A DNA stretch of 64,000 nt, taken from assembly GCA_964512145.1 (NCBI GenBank), contig CAZEIM010000013.1, forward strand, positions 1-64,000. The letters are read 5' to 3'. The number at the start of each line of letters is the position of its first letter. The stretch's first letter is position 1. The stretch is from CAYOHR01 sp964512145 (GTDB lineage Bacteria > Bacteroidota > Bacteroidia > Flavobacteriales_G > JALEGO01). Of this stretch, positions 47,472-56,736 are shown piece by piece. Both the position numbers and the translations under genes were made by a program. The notes under the pieces were generated by a model. That model was not told the origin of the DNA. It worked only from the letters and a program-made list of their open reading frames with translations, and did not search any database.

Positions 47472-50400
47472 TATTTAAGTATTTTGGTTTCATAAGTATT
47501 GTAGTCATTTTGTATTTGTAATACATATACCCCATTTGGGAGGTTTTGAAGAGAAATATTTTGGGTTGTTTGACTAAAGGAATTTTCTTGAATTTTTTGG
47601 CCTACATTGTTAAATAGTACATATTTTTTTGGGGATATTTCTTCGGTTTCAATGTTAATAATATCTTGTGTGGGATTGGGGTATACCGAAAATCCTCCAA
47701 TAGAATTTATACACGCACTGTTTATTATTTTTGAATAGGTGTGTTTTCCGTCTAAATCTACTTGTTTTAATCGGTAATATACATTGTTGGAGGGAATATT
47801 AAAATCTAAAAATTGATAATGAATACTTGTGTGACTGTTTATTGCCCCTTCAACTGTGCCAATTGAATACCAATCTTTTCCATTGTTACTTTTTTCAATA
47901 TCAAAATATTGATTATTAATTTCTGTAGCGGTTGTCCAATGAATGGCTATGTAGTTTTCGTAACATTGAGTAACAAACTCGGTTAAGCGAATAGGTAATG
48001 GGTTTACATTAGGTGTAGAGGATGAAGTGGATAAGGTAAAAGGACTAAAACTACTTACCGGATCAGAAGTTACTTTACCTTCATTTACATCACCCAATGT
48101 GCTTGTATTGCCTATATTCTCCCATTCTGTTCCGGTCCAGTGAGCTACTCTTAAATCTGCCAAACTGGTTACCCCACAACTTCTGGTATTCCAGCTTAAC
48201 GTTACACTAACGCTACTACTACCGGCTGTTCTTTCTAAATTCCAAAATTCACATTGACTTACATGAGAAAGCTCAGAAGAAATACAATCACCAGCGTATG
48301 AAATTCTAGGATTAAAGGGAGTATAATAAGCCATAAAAGCATCGGTTATTACTGATGGAGCAGAAATTCCTATCGGAGCATAATAATTATCATCACCTAT
48401 ATCAAAGGTGAATGCATCATTTCCAATTTTTTCTGCATTTCCTACAATATATCTACTACTATTAGCTCCAGAAACTGTAGCATTATCTTTAAATATTATT
48501 TTATAATTTTTGGTATACAATTTACCTTGCGTAAACGTTAAACTGTTATTAATGGTAATGTCTCCCAATAATTCTACTCCTTCGGGGTTATCAATAACAA
48601 GTTTGGAAATTTCGCCATTTAAAAAATTATTAGGGTTAATATATTGTTTTTCGGTACCCTCAAATTCAATAATACTCGAAGCATTTGAACTTACATCAAT
48701 TTGTGCTCCATTGGTAAATTTAAGTTCTCCTGTTAATCTTAATCTGTAACCATTTACATCTAAGCGATAGGTATTTTGGTCACTAGAAATATTGCTAAAT
48801 AAGTAATTCTGATTTAGGATACAATGATTGGCAGCGGTTATTAAAAAAGTAAAGGAATTACCTGAGGTAGGTGGTCCGGCAATATGTAAATAATTGGCCG
48901 AGTTACTAAAATTTGTTCCAAAATCACCTTTCCAGTAACACCCCTCCAAAGCTCCCATTTTAGGCGAAGAGGCATCTCTATTCATATAAAAAAAGTCTTG
49001 GGTTACACCTGTTCCGCTTACCGCATTTAGGGTGTTTATAGTGGTAAAAAAATAGGTAACATCTTCTCCCTTTGCATTGATAAAATTTGGGTTGGTATTT
49101 AAGCTGTTTGCATCTTGTCCGGTAGCCGTTTGCCAGTTAGCTAAAGTAGTTTGGGTACCTCCTAAATATGCATTAAATGTTCCTACATAACAAGGCACAT
49201 AATAATTGTTATAGTCAATGGTTAAACTGGTAGTACCCGGCAGGTAAATGGCATAGTGATTACCTGATCCGGGACTATCAAAAGCCCGTGAGTTTGAAAA
49301 AATATTATTTCGTATATCGGTAATATCTGCATCAGTTTGTTCCTCATAACAAATGGTGTTACGAGTATATCCTGATGTAACGGTTCCAACAATACTTACC
49401 GTATTAAAATATGCTTTGGTAGTTAAGCCTCCATTCGTTAATAAATAAATTCCCCAAATTCTATAATCTCCTAAAGCGGTTTCACCAACACTTACTACAT
49501 TATTAAATAAGTCAGTTATATTACCCGCATAAATACCATACACCTGACATCCATTATTACTGGAAGATAAGCCCAAGGAGTGTATAAAATTATTTTTAAT
49601 ACTAATACCACCACTGGTTGCGCTCCAACACGATATCCCACAAACACCCACTGTACTGGATGCATTGGTATTCATAATATCATATATGGTATTTCCTTCT
49701 ATATTAATATAAGGAGAAGCTGATGCTGCATTTCGATTTTCTATACCGGTAACATTACTATACGCAGCAGAAATAGGTGCAGAAGATGAAAGATTATATA
49801 TTTTATTATTAATAACTTCCCCGTGTCCTATTAAAATACCTGTAGTTCCAAACTGAGCAAATGATCTGTTTGAAGTATTATTGAGGTTGCAAATAACATT
49901 GTTTTTAATAACCGACATTTTTGTAGTGTGAATTGCATATAGGTCTTGAATTCTACTGGTATTGGCATTGGTATGCTGTATACTGTTAGATGAAACTTTA
50001 CTTCCCACCAGGTTATTTACAATTTCGGAATACGTAGCTTGTGAATAAATACAAGTTGCACTTATAGCATTAGCTGTTGTAGTAGAGTTTAAGGTAATTG
50101 AGCCAATACTATTATTGTATATATAGGCAGTATCAACACTTGTGCCTATGTGAATAATAGTTACATAATCTTGAGCTCCTACCGGGTTATTGTTTGTATA
50201 ATTTATAGAACCATTACCGGTAGTTTCGCCAATAACATTTCCTTTTATGGTTCCAATGTTGGTTTTACCATCTGGTATGCTAAAAATAGTGAAAGAAGTA
50301 GTTGATGAAGAATTTGTATTAATGTTAATGTTTTTTATGGTATTACCCTGAATACTACTATATGTTGTACTGGAGATTAAGTCTAATCGTATTGCATAAA

Positions 50401-51304
50401 ATTTTGTGGATTGAGAGCCTAAATATGTCCAGGCACTACCCCCGCATTGGGGAGCGCTCCCTCCAATATAATTGTCAAAAATTTTCATATTATCCCCTCC
50501 GGAACTCGATGTTTGTATATTAATGGCATGATGTGATCTTCCGGAAGTTGGAGTAATACTGGTTGTTTGATAAAAACTATTACCCTGAATCAGCCAGTCA
50601 CTAGCATAATCACCTATCAATATTCCATTTGAGCCGGCAGAATTAGCAAAAAAGTTATATATATTATTATTGATAATAAAGTTTTGGCTATTAGCAAGAA
50701 ATGAATTTGTGGAATAAATACAATTAAAAGGATTTCCAGCACTTGCTTCGTGTATGTTGCAATTATTTATGTTATTTTTTATATTCCCAGTCCCAGTAAA
50801 AGATGTCCAAAAGGTTATAACGCCTCTATTAGCAACTGCTGCTGAACCTTTAATATCGCAATATTTTATCTCGTTGTACGAAGCGCTGTTGTTAAACCGT
50901 ATGGTGGTTGCAGATGTATTGGTATTTATGTTAGAAAAACTTAAGTCTTTGCTATCGCAATTACCGGGAATACGTCCGTCAATAATAACCTTGTCGGCAC
51001 CATTTAAATCAACCAATGGACCATTTAAGTTTCCTGATACCTCATAAATACCGGTAGGATGAATAAATACGCCATTATAGTTGGCACTACCGGTACCACT
51101 TTCATTTAATACAGCCGATGCTGTTTCGGTGGTATTACTAATAATTTCTAGTGTAATAGTTCCGGTTATTGATCCGGCATTAATGGCATCAAAAGCCGCT
51201 TTTAAGGTAGTATAATCACCACCGGTACCTACTGTTTTGGTTACGCTATACATCGAACTTATTACAGTAAGTATCGTGCATAAAGTAAAAATAATTTTTT
51301 TCAT
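47468..51304 (-). CDS. Giant beta-helix T9SS type A secreted protein
   Basis: 1278 residues. A signal peptide (IIFTLCTILTVISSMYSV) is followed by TVGTGGDYTTLKAAFDAIN, the opening of right-handed beta-helix proteins. The next 700 residues repeat I-x-N-N-x-I-type rungs (IINNNIYNF, IKGNVIG, IKNNVICNL, IEGNTIYDI). An LRLTGELKFTNGAQIDV segment and Ig-like strands lead to a T9SS type A tail with VYPNPTQDII and LPNGVYVLQIQ. No lyase motif was recognised, so adhesion or polysaccharide binding is as likely as catalysis. Its stop interleaves with that of the converging barrel gene (TTAG). Confidence 0.9.
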   Translation of the reverse strand: MKKIIFTLCTILTVISSMYSVTKTVGTGGDYTTLKAAFDAINAGSITGTITLEIISNTTETASAVLNESGTGSANYNGVFIHPTGIYEVSGNLNGPLVDLNGADKVIIDGRIPGNCDSKDLSFSNINTNTSATTIRFNNSASYNEIKYCDIKGSAAVANRGVITFWTSFTGTGNIKNNINNCNIHEASAGNPFNCIYSTNSFLANSQNFIINNNIYNFFANSAGSNGILIGDYASDWLIQGNSFYQTTSITPTSGRSHHAINIQTSSSGGDNMKIFDNYIGGSAPQCGGSAWTYLGSQSTKFYAIRLDLISSTTYSSIQGNTIKNININTNSSSTTSFTIFSIPDGKTNIGTIKGNVIGETTGNGSINYTNNNPVGAQDYVTIIHIGTSVDTAYIYNNSIGSITLNSTTTANAISATCIYSQATYSEIVNNLVGSKVSSNSIQHTNANTSRIQDLYAIHTTKMSVIKNNVICNLNNTSNRSFAQFGTTGILIGHGEVINNKIYNLSSSAPISAAYSNVTGIENRNAASASPYINIEGNTIYDIMNTNASSTVGVCGISCWSATSGGISIKNNFIHSLGLSSSNNGCQVYGIYAGNITDLFNNVVSVGETALGDYRIWGIYLLTNGGLTTKAYFNTVSIVGTVTSGYTRNTICYEEQTDADITDIRNNIFSNSRAFDSPGSGNHYAIYLPGTTSLTIDYNNYYVPCYVGTFNAYLGGTQTTLANWQTATGQDANSLNTNPNFINAKGEDVTYFFTTINTLNAVSGTGVTQDFFYMNRDASSPKMGALEGCYWKGDFGTNFSNSANYLHIAGPPTSGNSFTFLITAANHCILNQNYLFSNISSDQNTYRLDVNGYRLRLTGELKFTNGAQIDVSSNASSIIEFEGTEKQYINPNNFLNGEISKLVIDNPEGVELLGDITINNSLTFTQGKLYTKNYKIIFKDNATVSGANSSRYIVGNAEKIGNDAFTFDIGDDNYYAPIGISAPSVITDAFMAYYTPFNPRISYAGDCISSELSHVSQCEFWNLERTAGSSSVSVTLSWNTRSCGVTSLADLRVAHWTGTEWENIGNTSTLGDVNEGKVTSDPVSSFSPFTLSTSSSTPNVNPLPIRLTEFVTQCYENYIAIHWTTATEINNQYFDIEKSNNGKDWYSIGTVEGAINSHTSIHYQFLDFNIPSNNVYYRLKQVDLDGKHTYSKIINSACINSIGGFSVYPNPTQDIINIETEEISPKKYVLFNNVGQKIQENSFSQTTQNISLQNLPNGVYVLQIQNDYNTYETKILKY

Positions 51305-51335
51305 AATATATATATATATAGAACTTATACGATAT

Positions 51336-51343
51336 CAAATATA
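51336..51343 (-). promoter_or_regulatory. Bacteroidota -7 promoter element TATATTTG
   Basis: Exact TAnnTTTG on the minus strand, 31 bases before the beta-helix gene ATG. An (AT)n tract lies between the box and the start. Confidence 0.5.
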
Positions 51344-51380
51344 CAAAGTTTTTAATGTTTGGTTGTTTAACATTTTTTTA

Positions 51381-52127
51381 TCAATGTATAAATTGAAAAA
51401 TTTTACGCATAGGTTTTAAATACAAGGTGTAAAAATTTGGTTTTAAATTATTAATTTCCCAGGCTTTTCGGTCTTCCATATTAGCAAGTATTCGGTTGTT
51501 AAGCGATTTATTACTAATTCCTCCTACACGCATTTTTACTAAATATTGGGGGATATATTCTGCTTTTAAATGATGTTTGTACAGGTAACGCAACATGAGT
51601 TCATAGTCTGCCGAAATTTTAAATTGGGTGTTATAGAAACCTAACTTTTCATAATTTTTTTTGTATGTATAAAATGTAGGGTGAGGTGGCATCCAGCCAT
51701 TTAAAAAAAGATATTGAGAATACTTTTTAGATTTCCAATTTCGGATTATCTTTTGGGAGTTCTCTGAGTCAACGTATAATAAGTTGCCGTAGGTAACTTG
51801 GGTATTATTATTTTTAAAAGCATCTACAATATGTTGCACACTAAATTCATCATAAAACATATCATCGGCATTTAATATTCCTATAATATCTCCGGTGCAC
51901 AATTCAACACCTTTGTTAATAGCATCGTATAATCCTTCATCTTTTTCGGTTAAATACGAAAGTTTTTCGTACATTAATCGGTTTAGTATAGGAATAGTTT
52001 TATCCTTAGATAATCCATCAATAACCAAATGTTCAATATTTGGGTAGCTTTGTTTTTTTACCGAAAGAATGTTATCTTCAATGGTTCTTTCCGTGTTAAA
52101 GGAAGGGGTAATGATGGAAACTTTCAT
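51381..52127 (-). CDS. Family 2 glycosyltransferase
   Basis: 248 residues with the GT-A opening VSIITPSFNTERTIEDNILS, an HLVIDGLSKDKT nucleotide-binding block and the metal-binding ILNADDMF. Later YFKxSADYEL-like residues (KISADYELMLRYL) are typical of bacterial capsule or O-antigen transferases. It is cytoplasmic, with no membrane tail. It overlaps the WcaF-like gene by ATGA and is the last gene of that operon. The sugar is unknown. Confidence 0.9.
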   Translation of the reverse strand: MKVSIITPSFNTERTIEDNILSVKKQSYPNIEHLVIDGLSKDKTIPILNRLMYEKLSYLTEKDEGLYDAINKGVELCTGDIIGILNADDMFYDEFSVQHIVDAFKNNNTQVTYGNLLYVDSENSQKIIRNWKSKKYSQYLFLNGWMPPHPTFYTYKKNYEKLGFYNTQFKISADYELMLRYLYKHHLKAEYIPQYLVKMRVGGISNKSLNNRILANMEDRKAWEINNLKPNFYTLYLKPMRKIFQFIH

Positions 52128-52672
52128 GATTCAAACATTCTTTTTTTTACTTCTACTGCGGGATTCCCTCTATAAATAGTCATTTCTTGCATAATAGCCG
52201 GACTCACAGAACCTACCGTTAATATGGAGTGTTTTTTACAAATGGCACCTGGAATAACGATGCTTTTCGCTCCTATCCATGCGCCTTCTTCTATGATTAT
52301 TTTTTTAATGATTAAATCAAATGTAGATTTTTTATAGTTGTGATTTCCGGTAAGTAAATATACCCCTTGCGAGATGCAAACATTTTTTCCGATAATAATT
52401 TTATCTAAAGAGTCCATCCATACATTTTCTCCAATCCAACTGTAATCACCTATTTCAATATTCCATGCATATTTAATATTAACATTTGGTTTAATGACTA
52501 CTTTTTTTCCAATTTTTGCCCCAAATAATTTTAATAACATTGTTTTTAGGCTCGAAAAAGGGAAAAGATAGGAGTTAAAAATTAGGCTATTAGTAATATA
52601 CCAAAGTATTTGCTTAAATTTTCCCGCACCCGGATAATACCATGAATTGTTAAAGTGAGCTAAGTTTGTCAT
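52124..52672 (-). CDS. WcaF-like hexapeptide-repeat acetyltransferase
   Basis: 182 residues. An N-terminal segment (FNNSWYYPGAGKFKQILWYI) matches the putative colanic-acid acetyltransferase WcaF group. Left-handed beta-helix hexapeptide repeats follow (IGKKVVIKPNVNI, IGDYSWIGENVW, IIIGKNVCISQGVY), with the catalytic histidine in LTGNHNY and the closing RGNPAVEVKKR. It would O-acetylate a polysaccharide or glycan. The start abuts the stop of the usher-like gene without spacer, which links sugar modification to that locus. Confidence 0.9.
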   Translation of the reverse strand: MTNLAHFNNSWYYPGAGKFKQILWYITNSLIFNSYLFPFSSLKTMLLKLFGAKIGKKVVIKPNVNIKYAWNIEIGDYSWIGENVWMDSLDKIIIGKNVCISQGVYLLTGNHNYKKSTFDLIIKKIIIEEGAWIGAKSIVIPGAICKKHSILTVGSVSPAIMQEMTIYRGNPAVEVKKRMFES

Positions 52673-55600
52673 TTAATCTAACAATAAAGCAGAGGCCTCT
52701 TCGGCTGTAATTACTCTACCGGCATATTCGCCAATTACAATCACAAATTGTTTTTCTTGAATATTACTGTTTGACAATAATTCTGTTTTTAGTTTTTCCG
52801 CCTCTTGTAAACTGGTAAAACTTCCAATGGTAAATCTAGTTAAACCTAAAGGTGTTTTAGATTCTTCAATATTCGGTATTTTTCTGATGTTATCTACCGC
52901 ATTATTGGCAATTGATGTATTAAAGGCTCCAACCTGTACTTTAAATCGTACTTTGTTTTTGTCAACGGGTTTTGGAATATCGTTTACGTTATCAAAATCG
53001 CCATAATTTTGACTATTTGAATTAGATTCGTTGTTAACCTCAAAGTTTTTATTAGCAAAGTCGAACCCATTTACATCCCCTTGGAAGTTGATTTTTCTTT
53101 TTCTTTCTTCAAATAAGAAGGTAACGTTAAATTCTTTTAAACCATTAAAATCTACAATAAATTCTTGTTGTTTTAGGCTAAAGTTTTCTTCAAAAATATT
53201 TTTTAAGCTAACTCTGTACATACCAGAGTGTGGGGCATAAAGTATAAAACTTCCGTCTGGATTGGTTAAGCAGGAATAAGTGTTACCAACAGAGTCGGTT
53301 GCAGTAATTTTGATATTTCCGGGTGATACAAGTCCTAAAGATGAGAAAGGGTCACGCTGAATCACTACTTTTCCTATGACTTTATTGGATTTTGTAAAGG
53401 GAACAAATACGGTTAAATTTTCCCCTAAATAAATCTCGAATGATTTTCCTAATTGATTTAAATATTCGGTAGTTCCCATGAGTTCTTCGGTAGTAACAAT
53501 ATAATATCCTTCGGGTAATCTTAAACATTCAACAGTGCCAAATTGATCCGATAATAAATTGATGTCGTAGTATTCACTGGAGCTAATATTTAAGGAGTCT
53601 TTTTTATTTTCTAATTTTACTAAAATATCATGTAATCCAACTTCATTTTCATCTTTAATACGATTACCGTTTAAATCTTTAAAGAAAATAATTTTTACGT
53701 TGTAATGTTTATTATGGGGTTGTGGTATATCAAATACTTTTCTAAACCCAAAGTTCATATTTACGTCACTAAAGGTTACTCTACCGGTTTCCTCGTCATT
53801 TCTGGTATAGTTGTATAACAATACATTGGCGTTAGCACTCCATCCCTGGCCTAATTCATACACTAAATATGAAAACATAGAAGTTCTTGAGCTTTTATCG
53901 TTAACTTGATACCAATAGGTAGCATTAATGTTTACATGAAATTTATTTTGAAAAAACGATTGATTGTAATACGGGTTTATACGTATGCTTTTGTTTCCAC
54001 GTCCGTTTTCACGAAAAAATATTTGAGAATTATAACTCGGTGCACCGTAATAATACCCCATCATTAAACCACTTTTATTAAATCGGGCATTTAAAAGATA
54101 AGAACTGCTAAAATAACCGGGAGGTTTTGAAGTTATTCCATTAAAGAAGGTGCTTACATCGGTGTAACTTAAAGAAATATTTCCCGCAATGGAATTTTGA
54201 CGTTTTTTGCCTTTTACATTTACCCCTACATATCCAATATAATTATTACTTATATAGGTAGGCTGATTGTTTAGAAGGTTTTCGTTATAAAAGTGTTGAT
54301 AACCAGGACCTCCGTTAAAAGTTAGTTTGTTATTAAAGGTTTTTGACCAAAGCAAGCTGCTCACATGATTGTCTCTTTTCCCTACATTAATAATATTAAA
54401 AAATGGATCAATAATAGATGGGTTTGTATAATTGGCATTATAAAATAATGTAAAACTTTGTGCGTTATCTAGTCTATAACTAGCATTTCCAATAGTAGAA
54501 TTAAATGTTCCAATTCCTTCTAAAAAGTACTGAGTTCTAAAACGATTATTTAAATAAGCAGATAATTTATTGTTTAAATATTTTCCGTTGTAGTTAATAA
54601 TATGTCCGTATCCAAATCGTGTATCTCCGTTAAAATTTACAATGGCAGGTGAAAATAAAGCCATAATACTGCTTGTTTTGTATCTGTATGATGCTCCAAG
54701 GGTTGGTATTACAGAATTAATATTTCTAAAATTATCTAATCTATAACCTAAACTTCCATACAGGGTGAGATTTGAGTTGTATTGATATGAATCTTGGAGT
54801 CCAATCGTCCAAACAGGATTAAATATATTTCTAGTTAATGCACCAAATAAATGATGCTTTTTGTACGTATAGTTTGCACTTATCCCACGACCATTAAAAG
54901 GCACGTTCCATGTGGCAGAAAAAATATCTCCTACCCGAACACGTAAACTTTTTTTAGAGTATTCAAGATACATCCTTGAAAATTGGTAATAGTTTCTGCC
55001 GAAGGTATTGGGAGTATTTGTGTTTAAAATATTTCCATTCCAAAAATAATACGATAATCTGCTTTTATCTTTTAAATAAATATTTCCTGTAAAACCGGCT
55101 TGAACATTAACAAAACCATTTTGAGTAAGTAAATTAAATAAATCGGCCCAAATAATTAATGGGGATTCATCTTCAGTTAATTCGTTTTCATATATACTTT
55201 CAACTTTTTCGAACCAAAATGTTATGTTTTTGGGAGTACTAACAGCATCGTTAGATGCATATACTACCATTCTATTATCGCGAATGGACGGAAGGTCTTT
55301 ATAGGAATCATTATATTTCACCATAAATTCAACCGTACTATCGGTATAAGGTTTTAGCAAGATACCTGTTTCAATTTTTTTAGCATTAAAACCTACTATA
55401 CCTAGTTTGTTGCCTAATTCTAGGCTGATTTTAATATTTTCTTCTGCATTACCATTGTTTTCGAAATGTATTTTTACAGTTTTAAAAAATTCATGTTCGC
55501 TAACATATAAGTACCTATCCTCTGCCTTCATTTTCCAGTCGGATATTCTGGGGATGTTTATGTAACAATATACTTGTGGTATCAATAAATTTTCATTTGT

Positions 55601-55963
55601 ACCTAACAATTCAGCACTTAAAATATATGCAATTCCCCCTTGAGTTAATTTGGGCATAGAAACTCGAACAGGAATGTTAGTTGTTTCTCCAGGTTGAAGT
55701 GCTATTTTTTTTTCAGAAGAATTTTGAGTAACTAACTTCCACTGGTTAGGGACATTAAAACGAACATAAAATTCTTTTGATTGATTTGAATTATTGGTAA
55801 TTTTTAAAATATTTAAAAATATTTCCTGAGGATTATGATCGGATTTATATTTTGCAAATTCAACACTTAACTCTTTAGTGGTTTGAGCAGTTAAGGTAAA
55901 TAATGAAGCATATATATATAGCTGAAAAAAAATGAATGAGATATAAAAGGTATACTTTTTCAA
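52673..55963 (-). CDS. Usher-like outer-membrane protein with N-terminal Ig (NEW3-like) domains and C-terminal SPOR domain
   Basis: About 1096 residues. The chosen TTG at 55963 gives MKKYTFYISFIFFQ, a typical signal start; the frame is open from TTG 55984, but a TATATTTG promoter box overlaps that position. Two Ig/NEW3-like domains lie at about 30-255 (LNILKITNNSNQSKEFYVRF, ALQPGETTNIPVRV). A barrel-like region at about 280-750 contains RVRVGDIFSATWNVPFNGRG, reminiscent of the GD...GRG segment of ushers and SdrD-B-type outer-membrane proteins. Then come a carboxypeptidase-regulatory/SdrD_B-like part (FFKDLNGNRIKDENEVGLHD), an N-rich linker and a SPOR domain from about residue 1004. It resembles an outer-membrane assembly platform anchored to peptidoglycan; usher function is inferred. 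Confidence 0.72.
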   Translation of the reverse strand: MKKYTFYISFIFFQLYIYASLFTLTAQTTKELSVEFAKYKSDHNPQEIFLNILKITNNSNQSKEFYVRFNVPNQWKLVTQNSSEKKIALQPGETTNIPVRVSMPKLTQGGIAYILSAELLGTNENLLIPQVYCYINIPRISDWKMKAEDRYLYVSEHEFFKTVKIHFENNGNAEENIKISLELGNKLGIVGFNAKKIETGILLKPYTDSTVEFMVKYNDSYKDLPSIRDNRMVVYASNDAVSTPKNITFWFEKVESIYENELTEDESPLIIWADLFNLLTQNGFVNVQAGFTGNIYLKDKSRLSYYFWNGNILNTNTPNTFGRNYYQFSRMYLEYSKKSLRVRVGDIFSATWNVPFNGRGISANYTYKKHHLFGALTRNIFNPVWTIGLQDSYQYNSNLTLYGSLGYRLDNFRNINSVIPTLGASYRYKTSSIMALFSPAIVNFNGDTRFGYGHIINYNGKYLNNKLSAYLNNRFRTQYFLEGIGTFNSTIGNASYRLDNAQSFTLFYNANYTNPSIIDPFFNIINVGKRDNHVSSLLWSKTFNNKLTFNGGPGYQHFYNENLLNNQPTYISNNYIGYVGVNVKGKKRQNSIAGNISLSYTDVSTFFNGITSKPPGYFSSSYLLNARFNKSGLMMGYYYGAPSYNSQIFFRENGRGNKSIRINPYYNQSFFQNKFHVNINATYWYQVNDKSSRTSMFSYLVYELGQGWSANANVLLYNYTRNDEETGRVTFSDVNMNFGFRKVFDIPQPHNKHYNVKIIFFKDLNGNRIKDENEVGLHDILVKLENKKDSLNISSSEYYDINLLSDQFGTVECLRLPEGYYIVTTEELMGTTEYLNQLGKSFEIYLGENLTVFVPFTKSNKVIGKVVIQRDPFSSLGLVSPGNIKITATDSVGNTYSCLTNPDGSFILYAPHSGMYRVSLKNIFEENFSLKQQEFIVDFNGLKEFNVTFLFEERKRKINFQGDVNGFDFANKNFEVNNESNSNSQNYGDFDNVNDIPKPVDKNKVRFKVQVGAFNTSIANNAVDNIRKIPNIEESKTPLGLTRFTIGSFTSLQEAEKLKTELLSNSNIQEKQFVIVIGEYAGRVITAEEASALLLD

Positions 55964-55981
55964 TATATTATATAAGGTATG

Positions 55982-55989
55982 CAAATATA
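55982..55989 (-). promoter_or_regulatory. Bacteroidota -7 promoter element TATATTTG
   Basis: Exact TAnnTTTG on the minus strand, 18 bases before the TTG start at 55963; it rules against the upstream TTG at 55984. Confidence 0.5.
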
Positions 55990-56017
55990 TTAATTCAGAT
56001 AAAACATAGGTAGTAAT

Positions 56018-56608
56018 TTATGGAACTGTTAATAACAATTCTATATCTACGGTATAATTATCGGGCATTTTCCCAAACAGTTGATTGCATGGGATACCTG
56101 GGCAACCAGCATTGTTTGCGCCACATTCAAAAGTAACATCTAGTATTGTTTCTTCTGGATCTCCCGGAATTATAGTGTTAGGCACATGTAAACCGGGGGT
56201 AGCTGTAGCTAAGTCTTGATAAGCATTTGTAAGTTCAGTTAATGGTACTCCATTTAATTGTGGCGGGGTAGGTGAGTTGTCGGTTGATGAAATTCGAATG
56301 GTATTTAAAGGTAAATTATCGGCAGGAACTCCCCTGTCACCTTGTATTGTGGCAGTTAAAGCTCTAAAACTGAGTGTCCAGCCTAATGCAAATGTGTCAA
56401 TACCATCTACTGTAGTTTCTTGCATTTTAATTTTAATCCTTGTCCAATTGGTGTATGTTACCCCTTGTTCTAATTTAGCGAATGAATTAAACACAAACGG
56501 AACCATACTTCCTCTTTCTATGTAAAAACCTGCACTAGTTTGCCCATACAAAGATGCTTGTATGAAAAAAGTAAGTACAACAATGGATTTATATTTTTTT
56601 AAAAGCAT
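56018..56608 (-). CDS. Pilin-like small exported protein 2
   Basis: 196 residues with a signal peptide (SIVVLTFFIQASLYGQ, cut near 22). The mature part has WTLSFRALTATIQGD, LPLNTIRIS, GLHVPNTIIPG, a cysteine-rich segment ECGANNAGCPGIPC and a final beta strand NYTVDIELLLTVP. The order of W-strand, GD loop, I-rich strand and closing Y-x-x-x-I-x-L-x-L strand resembles fimbrial-subunit-like and DUF4402-like Ig folds. It shares GLHVxNT and the last strand with the next gene upstream, so the two look like diverged paralogues or partner subunits. It lies 33 bases upstream of the usher-like frame. No sorting tail. Confidence 0.65.
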   Translation of the reverse strand: MLLKKYKSIVVLTFFIQASLYGQTSAGFYIERGSMVPFVFNSFAKLEQGVTYTNWTRIKIKMQETTVDGIDTFALGWTLSFRALTATIQGDRGVPADNLPLNTIRISSTDNSPTPPQLNGVPLTELTNAYQDLATATPGLHVPNTIIPGDPEETILDVTFECGANNAGCPGIPCNQLFGKMPDNYTVDIELLLTVP

Positions 56609-56679
56609 GGGTTTTCAAAAATACAAAACTAGTTCGGTTTGTGATAATATTTTGTTTTTATTTTATCAGGGTATAAAAA

Positions 56680-56705
56680 TAAAAAAGCCGACTAAAAAGT
56701 CGGCT
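56680..56705 (-). terminator. Intrinsic terminator after pilin-like gene 1
   Basis: 8-bp stem AGCCGACT (56686-56693) with AGTCGGCT (56698-56705), 4-base A loop. On the minus strand it is followed by a T-rich tract. It lies 31 bases after the stop and would uncouple gene 1 from gene 2. Confidence 0.8.
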
Positions 56706-56736
56706 ATTATATTTTGAAAAACTTTTTCGAAATTAA

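Noticed and set aside
51305..51320. (AT)n tract as a regulatory repeat
   Set aside because: Short, lies in the leader of the beta-helix gene; no evidence of length variation.
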